64,000 bases of DNA, taken from assembly GCA_963729445.1 (NCBI GenBank), contig CAVSNU010000003.1, forward strand, positions 682,001 through 746,000, read 5' to 3'. The DNA comes from JACCZH01 sp963729445. GTDB taxonomy: Bacteria; Chloroflexota; Chloroflexia; Thermomicrobiales; CFX8. Shown here piece after piece: positions 8,418 to 17,541 of the stretch (position 1 is the first letter of the stretch; each line of letters starts with the position of its first letter). The notes under the pieces were generated by a model. That model did no database searches. It was not told where the DNA came from and saw only the letters and a program-made list of their open reading frames with translations. Made by a program: the position numbers and the translations under genes.

Positions 8418-9752
8418 TTAGCTCTTTGGCATGTCGCGCATGGCCTCGAAGGCTGGGCGTGGACTCCAGTCCGAAGTCACCGCTGACCACGGGAACTTCT
8501 CGTCGGAAGCATCGGTCAGTGTGGACCAGTTCAGGTTCCACACGAATGCGCCGGACACCCAGTCCCACTCGGTGCGCATGATCTCGAACGACCGGGTCAA
8601 GTACTGGGCAACCTCTTCCTCCGAGTTAAACGCGCCGTACTCGTAGCCGGGCGCCTGGTTCTCGGTCGTCCAACCGAACTCGGTCAGCCACATCTTCGTA
8701 TCCGCGTCCCCGTGATCGACCATCACCTGGCGAAGCTCCTCCGCCCGGCGGAAGTAGAAACTAGGGTGGTCGCTCCAGCCTTCAGGGCCCGGGTTATCTG
8801 GCCAGGCGTGATCCGGCGTGGTTTGGGTCGCGGAAACGTGGGCGCCCATCACGTCGAAGTAATCCTTCACTTCGCCATCATTGAATGCGTAGACCTCGTT
8901 GAGATACTGAACGTCGTCGATCGCAATTGACGGATCGTTGACGCCGTTCGGAGTGAGTCCGCCGAAGACCACCAGCGCGTCCTGGTCAACGGCTCGTACC
9001 CCATTGAAGCCCGCTTTCAAAAGCTCAACGTAGTCCGCGGCCCGTACCGTGCCGTTGACCTCGTGTGCCAGGTTCTGCTCGTTCCAGATCTCCCAAGCCT
9101 GGACTTTGCCCTTATACCGCTCGGCGACAAATTGCATGAAGGTCTGGAACGTGGAGTAGTCGGCCAGGAGCTGCTTACCGTTAGGATCGAGCGCCCATTC
9201 TGGCGGCTTGGCGACCGTAACCAGGATCTTCAACCCACTGGAGTACAGATCCTGGATTGTGCGGTCCAAGGGCAGCGGATCCCACTGGCCGGGGTTACGC
9301 TCGAACTGGCTCCACTCGAGCTGAAACCGTACCCAGCCAAACCCGGTCTGCTGTACGGCCATGCTCGTGCTCAGATTATGACGCTGGCCGCCGTCATCGC
9401 CCCGCAGGGCCACGTTCCAGCCGTAGACGAAGTCGTCGCCGACTTGTGTCCCAGCAGTTGACGCAGCGGGCTCGCTCGTCGCAGTAGCGTCGGTTGAGGC
9501 TGGATCTTCGGGTGTCGCCGTGGCTACCTCGTGATCGGTGGACGCTGTAGAGGTCGCGTCGCCGGCTGTCGCTGAGGGCGAAGGGGTGCGGTCTTGTGTG
9601 GCTCCAGCACCGGTTGTCGTCGTTGGCTCACTGGATTCATTCTGGGAAGGCGCAGTCGTCTCGTCAGCATCATCGTTACCACAGGCCGCCAACAGGGGCA
9701 TCATCAGAATCAATGCGCCTGCCAGCAGAACAAGGCGTGTCATTTTCGGCAT
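8418..9752 (-). CDS. Lipoprotein with glycoside hydrolase (TIM-barrel, clan A-like) domain
   Basis: A secreted, lipid-anchored protein of 444 residues. The ATG at 9752 has GGAG 5 nt upstream, better placed than the longer start. Residues 1-23 are a lipoprotein signal ending LLAAC with Cys24. Residues 25 to about 105 are a Thr/Ser/Ala/Glu-rich spacer. The catalytic domain follows: GFGWVRFQLEWSQFE, then AWEIWNEQN with the likely acid/base Glu near 225, and WLTEFGWTT with the likely nucleophile Glu near 358. This arrangement fits GH5/GH39-like enzymes; the substrate cannot be deduced. It may act on extracellular polysaccharide. It is monocistronic with a hairpin after its stop. Confidence 0.82.
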   Translation of the reverse strand: MPKMTRLVLLAGALILMMPLLAACGNDDADETTAPSQNESSEPTTTTGAGATQDRTPSPSATAGDATSTASTDHEVATATPEDPASTDATATSEPAASTAGTQVGDDFVYGWNVALRGDDGGQRHNLSTSMAVQQTGFGWVRFQLEWSQFERNPGQWDPLPLDRTIQDLYSSGLKILVTVAKPPEWALDPNGKQLLADYSTFQTFMQFVAERYKGKVQAWEIWNEQNLAHEVNGTVRAADYVELLKAGFNGVRAVDQDALVVFGGLTPNGVNDPSIAIDDVQYLNEVYAFNDGEVKDYFDVMGAHVSATQTTPDHAWPDNPGPEGWSDHPSFYFRRAEELRQVMVDHGDADTKMWLTEFGWTTENQAPGYEYGAFNSEEEVAQYLTRSFEIMRTEWDWVSGAFVWNLNWSTLTDASDEKFPWSAVTSDWSPRPAFEAMRDMPKS

Positions 9753-9904
9753 GCGTACTCCAAACCACACCCGGCGAACGCCAGGTGGGGCGCATCACGT
9801 CGGACAGCAAACGACCCCGACGGCCGCGGATGTCGTTCGGTTAACCTCCGGACTCGCGGCCTTCGCGAGGGTCGATAGTAGTAAGACAGGAAGTCGTCAG
9901 ATGG

Positions 9905-10765
9905 TCACCGCTCGGCTTCCAATTGTTGCAGCACCTCACGGCTGATCGAGAATCCATGCTCGTGCGCAGGGAACTCTTTCGCACGCACCTCGTCAGCGAA
10001 CGACCGGAACGCATCCTGCATGACCGTCTGCAGTTCGGTGTAGCGTTTCGCGAACCGCGGTGTGAAACGATCGTATGCGCCGAGCAGGTCGGCGTTCACC
10101 AGCACCTGTCCATCGCATTCGATTCCAGCCCCGATGCCTATCGTTGGGATCGCCAGCTCTGCAGTGATGATCCTGGCCAGCTGCCGGGGGACCGCCTCCA
10201 GGACGACGCTATACGCGCCGGCTGCCTCGACGGCCTGAGCGTCCTCGATGAGCGCCCGGGCCGCTTCAAACGAGCGCCCCTGTACCTTGAATCCGCCGAG
10301 TGCCGAGGCCGTTTGGGGAGTCAGCCCGATATGCGACATGACCGGGATACCAGCATTGACAATCGCTTGAATCCTGGACGCCATCGTGCGGCCGCCTTCA
10401 AGCTTGACTGCGTCCGCGCCGGCCTCTTTTATCAGCCGACCCGCGTTCTCAACGGCCTGTGCGTCGGAGACCTGATACGACATGAAGGGCAGGTCAGCGA
10501 CGACGTGTGTCGTCTCAACGCCGCGCATCACCGCGCGAGTGTGGTGAATCATGTCCTCCATCGTCACCGGTACAGTCGACTCGTAGCCAAGCACGACCAT
10601 CCCGAGTGAATCTCCCACCAGAATCGCTTCGAGCCCGGCTGCTTCAACTGCCCGGGCGGTGGGGTAATCGTAGGCAGTCACCATCACAATTGGTGTCCCC
10701 GCCGCCTTCATCTGCCGGATCGCGGGGGCGGTCAGCTTAGCCCGATTTCCCGTTGTGTCAGTCAC
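9905..10765 (-). CDS. panB: 3-methyl-2-oxobutanoate hydroxymethyltransferase
   Basis: Transfers a hydroxymethyl group from 5,10-methylenetetrahydrofolate to alpha-ketoisovalerate, giving ketopantoate for pantothenate and CoA. The 286-residue protein has the family signatures VTAYDYPTARAVE, VGDSLGMVVLGY (metal-binding Asp), MSHIGLTPQ, LEAVP with the conserved Glu, and IGIGAG. The GTG start at 10765 overlaps the panE stop in GTGA, with AAAGGTGA upstream. It is translated after panE, which uses its product. Confidence 0.96.
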   Translation of the reverse strand: MTDTTGNRAKLTAPAIRQMKAAGTPIVMVTAYDYPTARAVEAAGLEAILVGDSLGMVVLGYESTVPVTMEDMIHHTRAVMRGVETTHVVADLPFMSYQVSDAQAVENAGRLIKEAGADAVKLEGGRTMASRIQAIVNAGIPVMSHIGLTPQTASALGGFKVQGRSFEAARALIEDAQAVEAAGAYSVVLEAVPRQLARIITAELAIPTIGIGAGIECDGQVLVNADLLGAYDRFTPRFAKRYTELQTVMQDAFRSFADEVRAKEFPAHEHGFSISREVLQQLEAER

Positions 10766-11715
10766 GATTCACCTTTCTCTACTGAACGTAGTGCTCGCTC
10801 GCGATTGCGTACGAGAGCCGTGAGCCATCGATTGACCGGCGTGGGCACCCCAAGCTCATCGCCAAGCCGCACCACGGCGCCGTTTATCGCTTCAATCTCC
10901 GTGCGCTTGCCGTTCTGGATATCCTGCAACATGGACGAACGCGCCGGCCCCGTGTCGCGCATCACCTGGCGTGCGAACTGCGCAAAATCGCGATCTCCAA
11001 CGTCGGTGCCTGTCGCCTGCATCACTGCCACCGTCTCGGCAACCGCGGCATCGGCGAGCTGCAGCAGATCTGGATCGTCCAGCAGCTGACCGTTACGGAT
11101 GCCGGTTAGCGCGGTTAACGGATTGATCGAGACGTTCGCGGCGAGCTTGAGCCATATCGAAGGCAGGATGTTCTCGCTGATCTCCGTGGGGAAACCAGCG
11201 TCCTGAAACGCCTCACGCAGCGGCTTCAGATTCAGACGCGGGGCTCGGTCGTGCGTTGCATCGCCGATCGTCGTCGGACCTGGACCGGCGTAGCGAATGC
11301 GGCCAGGTGCCACGACGGCGGCCCCCTGCGCAGTGGTCCCGACGAGAAACCGGCTGTGGTTGGGGAGAGCCTTCTGCATCTGCTCCAGATTGCCGAGGCC
11401 GTTCTGAAGGGAGAGGATCAGACTCTCCGGGTTGATCCTGGTCTCCAATGGCGCGAGTGTCTTGTAGGTGTCATACGACTTCACCTGCACCAGGATCAGC
11501 TCTGCTCCCCGTAGCGTGTGCGGTGGCTTGTCCGTCGCTCGTACCTGGTAACGAATCGGAGTACCGTCCAGCCCCTCGATAAGGAGACCGCGTTCCTCGA
11601 TGGCGGCGACGTGTTCCTGCCAGGTGTCGTAGAGCAAGACATCATGCCCGGCGGCCGCGAGACGCGCGCCGAAGAGTCCCCCCATCGCGCCCGCGCCGAC
11701 AACCACAATATGCAT
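10762..11715 (-). CDS. panE: 2-dehydropantoate 2-reductase (ketopantoate reductase)
   Basis: Reduces ketopantoate to pantoate with NADPH. I chose the ATG at 11715, giving MHIVVVGAGAMGGLFGA (317 residues), because the GxGxxG motif belongs at the extreme N-terminus and GGAGG lies upstream; the frame runs further to 11793 without support. LSLQNGLGN, a LKLAANVSINPLTALTG helix with the catalytic Lys, and AINGAVVRLGDELGVPTPVN near the C-terminus match ApbA/PanE. It forms a two-gene operon with panB, overlapping by 4 nt. No panC or panD is in the window. Confidence 0.93.
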   Translation of the reverse strand: MHIVVVGAGAMGGLFGARLAAAGHDVLLYDTWQEHVAAIEERGLLIEGLDGTPIRYQVRATDKPPHTLRGAELILVQVKSYDTYKTLAPLETRINPESLILSLQNGLGNLEQMQKALPNHSRFLVGTTAQGAAVVAPGRIRYAGPGPTTIGDATHDRAPRLNLKPLREAFQDAGFPTEISENILPSIWLKLAANVSINPLTALTGIRNGQLLDDPDLLQLADAAVAETVAVMQATGTDVGDRDFAQFARQVMRDTGPARSSMLQDIQNGKRTEIEAINGAVVRLGDELGVPTPVNRWLTALVRNRERALRSVEKGES

Positions 11716-11782
11716 CCGCGGCGTCCTCCCTGCTGCCGATCGTTTCTTGCCTGCGCTCCCGGCCTGCTCTCCGCCGGGTGCG

Positions 11783-11810
11783 TGAACAGGCAACGCTCAG
11801 GCAGTATAGT
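11783..11810 (+). promoter_or_regulatory. Possible sigma70-type promoter for the DUF3090 gene
   Basis: TGAACA (11783-11788), a 16-nt gap and TATAGT (11805-11810) lie in the divergent region between panE and the DUF3090 gene, about 60 nt before the GTG start. The -35 matches only four of six positions, and the reverse strand also offers TATACT here, so direction is uncertain. Confidence 0.3.
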
Positions 11811-11873
11811 ATCCTGATCAAGCTAGAGATGACCGGTCTCTGGAGTCGTTGAAGGTTCGTAGTCAAGGAAGAA

Positions 11874-12356
11874 GTGCCGCAATTGCAACGCCGTGAGTTT
11901 GACGATGTTGTCCGCATCGTGGCCGAAGCGATCGGTCAACCGGGCCAGCGACGATTCCGGTTGGTCGTCAGCACGCAATCGGAAGCTGCCTTCCTGTGGA
12001 TGGAAAAACAGCAGCTCCAGGCCCTCGGTGTCGCGTTCGAGCAGATCCTCACCCAGATCGAGGGCGCCGGTGTCGTTGCGAACCTGTTTCCCATCACCGG
12101 CGAAGAGCCCGCGCAGCCCGTCATCCTTGGGCCGAACGAGTATCAGGTTGGGCGCCTTGCCGTGGGCTTCGACGAAGAACGCAACGTCATCACCATCCTT
12201 GCGCACGAGATTTCAGACGATGATGACGAAGCGCCCAGCTTCGTGTGCCACATTACGCCGGATCAGTCCGGCGCGCTGGCGATCCAGATTCGTCGCACCG
12301 TCATCGCAGGTGCCCGCCAGCACAGCAACGGGCACATACGAGGCTTCACGGGCTAA
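11874..12356 (+). CDS. DUF3090 family protein
   Basis: A 160-residue protein of the DUF3090 family, known from actinobacteria and Chloroflexota without assigned biochemistry. Diagnostic parts are the N-terminal GQPGQRRFRLVV, the EKQQLQALG segment, PVILGPNEYQVGRLAVGFD, and the C-terminal CHITPDQSGALAIQIRRTVIAGA ending in a short tail. The GTG start at 11874 has GGAAGA close upstream. In actinobacteria DUF3090 genes travel with a histidine phosphatase and a SCO1664-type protein; neither is nearby here. It is convergent with the gamma-glutamyltransferase gene, 12 nt between stops. Confidence 0.8.
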   Translation: MPQLQRREFDDVVRIVAEAIGQPGQRRFRLVVSTQSEAAFLWMEKQQLQALGVAFEQILTQIEGAGVVANLFPITGEEPAQPVILGPNEYQVGRLAVGFDEERNVITILAHEISDDDDEAPSFVCHITPDQSGALAIQIRRTVIAGARQHSNGHIRGFTG

Positions 12357-12368
12357 CCTACACGAGAG

Positions 12369-13955
12369 CTACCAGCCGGCCGCGATGCCGTCCCCGCGTG
12401 GGTCGGCCCCGCCGATCAGAACGCCGCGCTCTCGGTCAATTTTGATGGCCTGAGCGTGGCCGAGTCCCGAATCCCATTGCGCGGACACTACGACATCATG
12501 GCCACGCCGGCGCAGGCCGGCGAGCACGTCTTCGCCAACGGCCGGCTCGATCAACAGCCAGACGCGACCGTCCGGGTCGACCGTCGAGCGCCAGCGCGGT
12601 GTCTCGATCGCCTCTTGCGGCTCGAGCTCGAAATCCACCATCCCCAGGAGCAATTGAAGGTGCGTCTGAGCCTGACCGTCGGCGCCCATGGTGCCGAAGA
12701 CCACCTCCGGCGTGCCATCCTTGAGCAGCATCGCGGGAATGAGGGTGTGCCGGGGCCGCTTGCCGGCTTCGACCACGTTAGCGTCGCTCGGATCAAGACT
12801 GAAGGCCGACCCACGATTCTGGAACAGGATGCCCGACTTGGGCGCAACGATCCCTGAGCCAAAATTGTTGTAGATGCTCTGAATCAAAGACACCGCCATG
12901 CCGTCCCGATCGACTGCGCAGAGGTAGACCGTGTCGCCAACCTCACTCGGCGCTCCAGTCAGACCAGACACCCGCTCCAGATCGATCGAGCTGCGCAGCT
13001 CGGCAGCTGCGTCCTTGCTGAGAAACCGATCGAGCGGCACATCGTAGAACTTAGGATCGGTAATGTGGCGGTCGCGCTCCGCCCAGGCGCGGTGCTTGGC
13101 TTCGACATAGGCGTGGATGCCCGCAGCGGATGTGTGGCCCAACTCCTGCACCGGCCAGCCCTCGGCGATATTCGCCAGGAGCAGGGCGGCCGGGCCCTGT
13201 GTGTTGGGCGGCATCTCCAGCAGCTCATAGCCCCGGTAGCTCGTGCGCAGCGGCGTCACCCACTCCGGTGCGTAGCCGGCCAGGTCGTCGTGGCTGATCG
13301 CGGATCCCAGTGCGCCAAGGGTCTGGACGATGTCGTCCGCTACCTCGCCACAGTAGAAACCATCTCTGCCGTCGCGTGCCACCCTTTCAAAGGTCTGTGC
13401 CAGAGCCGGTTGACGCAGCACGTCGCCCCCGCTCCACACCTGTCGCAAGAACACGTCCGATGCCCCCGGGTCCTGCTGGAGCAGCTGATGGTTCACCGCG
13501 ACCGCCGTCGCAAACAACTTTGACATCGGCGCGCCGTCGCGCGCGTAACCGATCGCCGGCGCAAGGACATGCCCCAGCTCGCGCGTTCCAAAACGATCCG
13601 CGAGCGCCTGCCACCCGCCGACCGTCCCCGGCACGGACACCGAGTTGGCCCCTCGCGTCGGCATGCTGGCCAGGCCAAGAGATTGCAGCCGTGCGACGCT
13701 CTCAGCGGCTCCTGCGGGCCCCGAAGCATTCAAGCCGCTCAATGTACCGTCGCGCGGGTCCCAGACCATCGCGAAGAGGTCGCCACCGACATGGCACTGG
13801 TGCGGGTACACCACGTTGAGCATGGCATTGGCCGCGATAATGGCGTCAACCGCATTGCCCCCATCCTGAAGCACCCGCAAACCAGCCTGGCTGGCCAGGT
13901 AGTGCGGCGTTGCGACGATGCCATGCTGTGCGTAGGTATTTGGCCGGCCTGTCAA
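12369..13955 (-). CDS. ggt: Gamma-glutamyltransferase family protein
   Basis: An Ntn-hydrolase of 528 residues that would process itself into two subunits and cleave or transfer gamma-glutamyl groups from glutathione-like peptides. LQDGGNAVDAIIAANAMLNVVYPHQCHVGGD at the N-terminus, MPPNTQGPAALLL in the middle and GDTVYLCAVDRDGMAVSLIQSIYNNFGSGI around the autoprocessing Thr (about residue 336) are family signatures. There is no clear signal peptide, so a cytoplasmic enzyme of the YwrD type is likelier than the secreted form. The TTG start at 13955 has GGGGA 6-7 nt upstream. Confidence 0.9.
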   Translation of the reverse strand: MTGRPNTYAQHGIVATPHYLASQAGLRVLQDGGNAVDAIIAANAMLNVVYPHQCHVGGDLFAMVWDPRDGTLSGLNASGPAGAAESVARLQSLGLASMPTRGANSVSVPGTVGGWQALADRFGTRELGHVLAPAIGYARDGAPMSKLFATAVAVNHQLLQQDPGASDVFLRQVWSGGDVLRQPALAQTFERVARDGRDGFYCGEVADDIVQTLGALGSAISHDDLAGYAPEWVTPLRTSYRGYELLEMPPNTQGPAALLLANIAEGWPVQELGHTSAAGIHAYVEAKHRAWAERDRHITDPKFYDVPLDRFLSKDAAAELRSSIDLERVSGLTGAPSEVGDTVYLCAVDRDGMAVSLIQSIYNNFGSGIVAPKSGILFQNRGSAFSLDPSDANVVEAGKRPRHTLIPAMLLKDGTPEVVFGTMGADGQAQTHLQLLLGMVDFELEPQEAIETPRWRSTVDPDGRVWLLIEPAVGEDVLAGLRRRGHDVVVSAQWDSGLGHAQAIKIDRERGVLIGGADPRGDGIAAGW

Positions 13956-14158
13956 TCTCGTTCCCCATTCATCTCAGCTCGAAATCTGATGCCGTGTGTA
14001 CGTTACCCGAGGGCGACGATCGACGCTAGTAGGGAAGCGTGGTCTGATAGCATGGGCGAGTCGCGTCGTGGTGACGATCGTGGAGTCTGAAGAGGTCAAC
14101 CACGTGCCCGTTCGCGCCCGTGCAGAGCTGATGCAACGGAGAGACGGAATGCAGCTCC

Positions 14159-15058
14159 ATGATTGATGTCTGCCAGCTGGGTAACGCGGGGATGATGCCG
14201 TTACCGAAACGGCCGCTCTCGGCCACACTGGTCAGGATCGGCGGGCACACCGTCCTCTTCGATTGTGGCGAGGGCACCCAGGTAAACTGGCGTTACAGCG
14301 ACCTTGCCTATCGCCCGACCGGCACCATTCTCTTGAGTCACGTGCACGCCGACCATGTGGCCGGGCTGCCGGGTGTGCTGTTCCAGATCGCATTCAGTGG
14401 CCGCACGGAGCCGGTCACGATCTATGGACCTGAACACACTGCCGAGGTCGTCTCGCATCTGCTGACGATCGTGGGCCGCCTGCCATTCGAGCTCAGAGTC
14501 GCGCAGCTCGAAGGCGGCGAGACCTTCACCCTTGACCGGCAGGTACGAGTCGACACTCTCAGGCTGCAGCATCGGACGCCATGCGTCGGGTACACGATCT
14601 ACGTGGCCCGCGCGCCGCGCTTCATTCCGGAGCGGGCCCGTGAGCTCGGTGTGCCGATTGGACACTGGAAGCGCTTGCAGCAGGGAGAACGTGTCGAAGG
14701 TGTCCTACCCGAGGATGTCAGCGGCCCGCCACGTCGCGGATTGAAAGTCGCGCTCGTAACGGATACCAGCTACTTTGATGAGCTCGTCCCATTCGTCGCG
14801 AAGAGCGATCTGCTCATCTGTGAAGCCATGTTCCCCGAGGATAGTGAACTGGAGCGTGCGCGTGAGCGCGGCCACATGACCTTCTCCCAGGCCGGCGCAC
14901 TCGCCCGCGATGCGGAGGTCCAGAGACTCTGGCTCACGCATTTCAGCCCGAGCGTGGACGAACCCGAGAAGTATCTCGATCGCGCCCGCGCGCTCTTCCC
15001 ACACGCCGAGATTGGCCGCCGTGGTCTCAAGACCACGCTGGCGTTTGACGACGAGTAG
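14159..15058 (+). CDS. rnz: Ribonuclease Z (tRNA 3' processing endonuclease)
   Basis: A 299-residue metallo-beta-lactamase fold protein. The core motif SHVHADHVAGLPG is the HxHxDH zinc site of RNase Z, with FDCGEGTQVNW before it, LQHRTPCVGYTIY and VALVTDTSYFDEL after it, CEAMF, and GHMTFSQAGALARDA near residue 240. These match RNase Z better than other hydrolases of this fold. It would trim tRNA precursors endonucleolytically at the discriminator base. The ATG at 14159 has GGAGAG somewhat distant (about 17 nt). It diverges from ggt across 203 nt. Confidence 0.92.
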   Translation: MIDVCQLGNAGMMPLPKRPLSATLVRIGGHTVLFDCGEGTQVNWRYSDLAYRPTGTILLSHVHADHVAGLPGVLFQIAFSGRTEPVTIYGPEHTAEVVSHLLTIVGRLPFELRVAQLEGGETFTLDRQVRVDTLRLQHRTPCVGYTIYVARAPRFIPERARELGVPIGHWKRLQQGERVEGVLPEDVSGPPRRGLKVALVTDTSYFDELVPFVAKSDLLICEAMFPEDSELERARERGHMTFSQAGALARDAEVQRLWLTHFSPSVDEPEKYLDRARALFPHAEIGRRGLKTTLAFDDE

Positions 15059-15092
15059 TGAGGGTAGCTGCTACGGGGATACGAGATGGAGT

Positions 15093-15533
15093 CTAGTTCG
15101 CGCGTCCCGTCACCAGCGCGTGCAACATTGGACGGCCGCGGATTTCATCAGCCAGCAGCTCCAGGCGGACGATGGCCTCGCCGATCATGATCGGGTGACC
15201 GTGAACCTCGTAGACCAGAAACTCTAGCGCGGTAAAGACCTCGTTGGGCATGGGAGAGATGCCAGGAGGGAGGAGTCGCACCACTCGCTGGAGACGTGTG
15301 CGCAGCTTGTCGGCATGGTGGTCGCGATTCTCAACCGGCAGCTGGGTGTCCAGCACTTCGGGCAAACCGTAGATGTCAAGGATCTCATCGTGTAGCTGTT
15401 CCATCGTCCCTATCGCACCAGGCGACAGAATCTCCCGGCACAACTCTGCGAATGGATACGAGTCCTGGAGCATTTCCCGGCCTGAGTTCACCGCGCCCCC
15501 TGCGTCTACTGGAACAACGATCTCTCCAATCAT
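15093..15533 (-). CDS. Hypothetical protein, about 146 residues
   Basis: I do not recognise this protein. The frame is open to 15590, but the ATG at 15533 (MIGEIVVPVDAGG) is the most natural start; no strong ribosome site precedes it. The sequence looks like a real soluble helical protein: amphipathic helices around ELCREILSPG and ALEFLVYEVHGHPIMIGEAIVRLELLADE, with no membrane segments. It converges with rnz, 34 nt between stops, and diverges from the MFS gene. Codon use resembles the neighbours. Confidence 0.55.
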   Translation of the reverse strand: MIGEIVVPVDAGGAVNSGREMLQDSYPFAELCREILSPGAIGTMEQLHDEILDIYGLPEVLDTQLPVENRDHHADKLRTRLQRVVRLLPPGISPMPNEVFTALEFLVYEVHGHPIMIGEAIVRLELLADEIRGRPMLHALVTGRAN

Positions 15534-15607
15534 AACCGACCAGGTAGAGTCGATCCCAGAGCCGCGTGCTAGACTGCCCGGTACCGTCACGGGGGAGGCT
15601 CACGACC

Positions 15608-16930
15608 GTGACACGGATAGGATGCTCGTCAGTGATCAGACCGAAGCGACGCCAGGCGCCAGGGCGCGGCGAGTGGCCAAAGACACGCTTTACGAGCGGC
15701 ATGTTCTCTGCCTTCGCCTATCGCAATTTCCGTCTCTTGTGGACCGGCACGGTCATTACCCAGACCGGTCAGTGGATGCAGCAGGTCGCCCTCGGCTGGC
15801 TCGTTCTGGAGTTGACGAACTCTCCGGCATTCCTTGGCGTCGTCGGGTTTGCCCGCGGTCTGCCGATGCTCTTTCTGGCGCTGCCCGCCGGCGTGCTTGC
15901 GGATCGAGTCAGCCGCCGTACCGTGCTGATGAGCGCTCAGGGCGCCGCGGCGGTCGTGGCGCTGGCGCTGAGCGTGCTAGTCTTCACCGATTACATACAA
16001 CCCTGGCACATCATCGTCATCTCCATTCTCGGTGGCTCAGCCATGGCGTTCGTCGCACCCACCCGACAGGCGCTGGTGTCGAACGTCGTCCCGCGTGAGA
16101 GCATCGCCAACGCCGTCGCGCTCAACTCGGCGGGCCAGAACTCGACCCGCATCGTGGGGCCGTCCGTGGCCGGTGTGCTCATCGCGTGGCTCGGTACGGC
16201 CATCTGCTTCGCGATTCAATCTGTCGGTTTTCTGTGGGCGCTGCTCATGAGCTACCGAATGACGTTTCCGCCACCCGAGGAAGAACCTAGCCCAGTAAAA
16301 ACCAGCATGGTTGCGAACATCGTCGATGGGTTCAGGTATATTCGCTCGCTGCCGGTGCTCTCCGGGCTGATGATTATGGCGGCGGTTCCCACCGTCCTGG
16401 CGATGCCCTACCTGCAGATGCTCCCGGTTTTCGCCCGGGACGTTCTGGACGTGGGCTCCTCGGGACTCGGCCTGCTTATGGCCGCCAGTGGGGCCGGTGC
16501 ACTCGCCGGCGCTTTGCTGTTCGCGGCCTATGGCACGCGTGTCAAGCGCCAGGGGCGTTTCATGGTGGTTACGGCCACGATGTTTGGCGTGATGTTGGCG
16601 CTGTTTGCGGTCTCGCCGTGGTGGCCGCTCTCCCTGCTGCTCGTCGCGCTGACGAGCGGGTTCAGCGCCGTCTATATGGCGCAGAACAACACGATCATCC
16701 AGCTTATGGTGGCGGATGCGTATCGCGGGCGGGTGATGAGTGTGTATCTGATGACATTCGGGTTGATGCCCTTCGGAACGCTGCCGATGGGCGCGCTAGC
16801 CGAAGCGGTAGGAGCGCCCGCGGCGGTTGCGGGCCACGCGATTCTCTGTACACTCGTCGTGTTCTTCGTCGCCCTACGGCTGCCAAGCCTGCGTCACTTG
16901 AGGGCACCCGAGGCCCAGCTGGCCGCGTGA
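15608..16930 (+). CDS. MFS transporter, MFS_3 / EntS-like exporter
   Basis: A 12-helix major facilitator protein of about 440 residues. FRLLWTGTVITQTGQWMQQVALGW opens helix 1, and ADRVSRRTVLM is the loop 2-3 signature. The GTG at 15608 is chosen because GGGGGAGG ends 9 nt before it and it gives an N-terminal extension like that of the paralogue at 60026; the ATG at 15701 is the alternative. Members are proton-driven exporters of siderophores, macrolides and other small molecules; the substrate is unknown. It precedes the tandem GNAT genes by 17 nt and is probably cotranscribed with them. Confidence 0.88.
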   Translation: MTRIGCSSVIRPKRRQAPGRGEWPKTRFTSGMFSAFAYRNFRLLWTGTVITQTGQWMQQVALGWLVLELTNSPAFLGVVGFARGLPMLFLALPAGVLADRVSRRTVLMSAQGAAAVVALALSVLVFTDYIQPWHIIVISILGGSAMAFVAPTRQALVSNVVPRESIANAVALNSAGQNSTRIVGPSVAGVLIAWLGTAICFAIQSVGFLWALLMSYRMTFPPPEEEPSPVKTSMVANIVDGFRYIRSLPVLSGLMIMAAVPTVLAMPYLQMLPVFARDVLDVGSSGLGLLMAASGAGALAGALLFAAYGTRVKRQGRFMVVTATMFGVMLALFAVSPWWPLSLLLVALTSGFSAVYMAQNNTIIQLMVADAYRGRVMSVYLMTFGLMPFGTLPMGALAEAVGAPAAVAGHAILCTLVVFFVALRLPSLRHLRAPEAQLAA

Positions 16931-16947
16931 GAGGATAGACCAGCACA

Positions 16948-17541
16948 TTGAACCAGAACAGTAGCGAGCCACTGCTGATCATTCGAGGAGAGCGCGTTGG
17001 TCTCGGTCCATTGAGGTCGGACCTCGCTGAGCTGTACGCCCGCTGGGTCAACGATCTACGCGTGAATCGCACACTCGGTCTCCCCAGTATTCCGATGACG
17101 CTTGAAGCTGAGCACGAATGGTTGAAGGACGCCCTTACCGCGAAAGACCCGCTCTTCACGATATACGAGCTTGCCACGATGCGGCCGATCGGCAACACCG
17201 GTCTCCACAACATCGATCACAGCAGTAACACAGCCACCTTTGGATTATTGATCGGTGAGATGGATGTCTGGGGGAAGGGCTATGGGACGGAAACGACGCG
17301 GCTCATGCTGAACTATGGTTTTGACGTGCTCGGCCTCTACAACATCGATCTCGAAGTCTTCGCCCACAATCCAGGCGGCATCAAGGCCTACGAGCGCGCC
17401 GGGTTCAAGAAGATCGGTGTCCGTCGCGGGGCTCGCAGAGTCGGGCGCGAACGCTACGACATCGTCTACATGGACGCCTTGGCTGACGACATCGAACCGT
17501 CGCCACTGCACCACATCATGCAATTCGGTCGAGAGGAGTGA
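16948..17541 (+). CDS. GNAT N-acetyltransferase (RimJ/RimL-like), copy 1
   Basis: A 197-residue GCN5-related acetyltransferase. The acetyl-CoA pyrophosphate loop is DVWGKGYGTETTRLML near residue 108, followed by LGLYNIDLEVFAHNPGGIKAYERAGFKKIG, the usual motif B region of RimJ/RimL-like enzymes. Start is TTG at 16948 with GAGAGGA about 11 nt upstream. The following gene is a clear paralogue starting inside the GTGA of this stop. The pair lies just behind an exporter, which is compatible with a self-protection or tailoring role, but the substrate is unknown. Confidence 0.88.
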   Translation: MNQNSSEPLLIIRGERVGLGPLRSDLAELYARWVNDLRVNRTLGLPSIPMTLEAEHEWLKDALTAKDPLFTIYELATMRPIGNTGLHNIDHSSNTATFGLLIGEMDVWGKGYGTETTRLMLNYGFDVLGLYNIDLEVFAHNPGGIKAYERAGFKKIGVRRGARRVGRERYDIVYMDALADDIEPSPLHHIMQFGREE

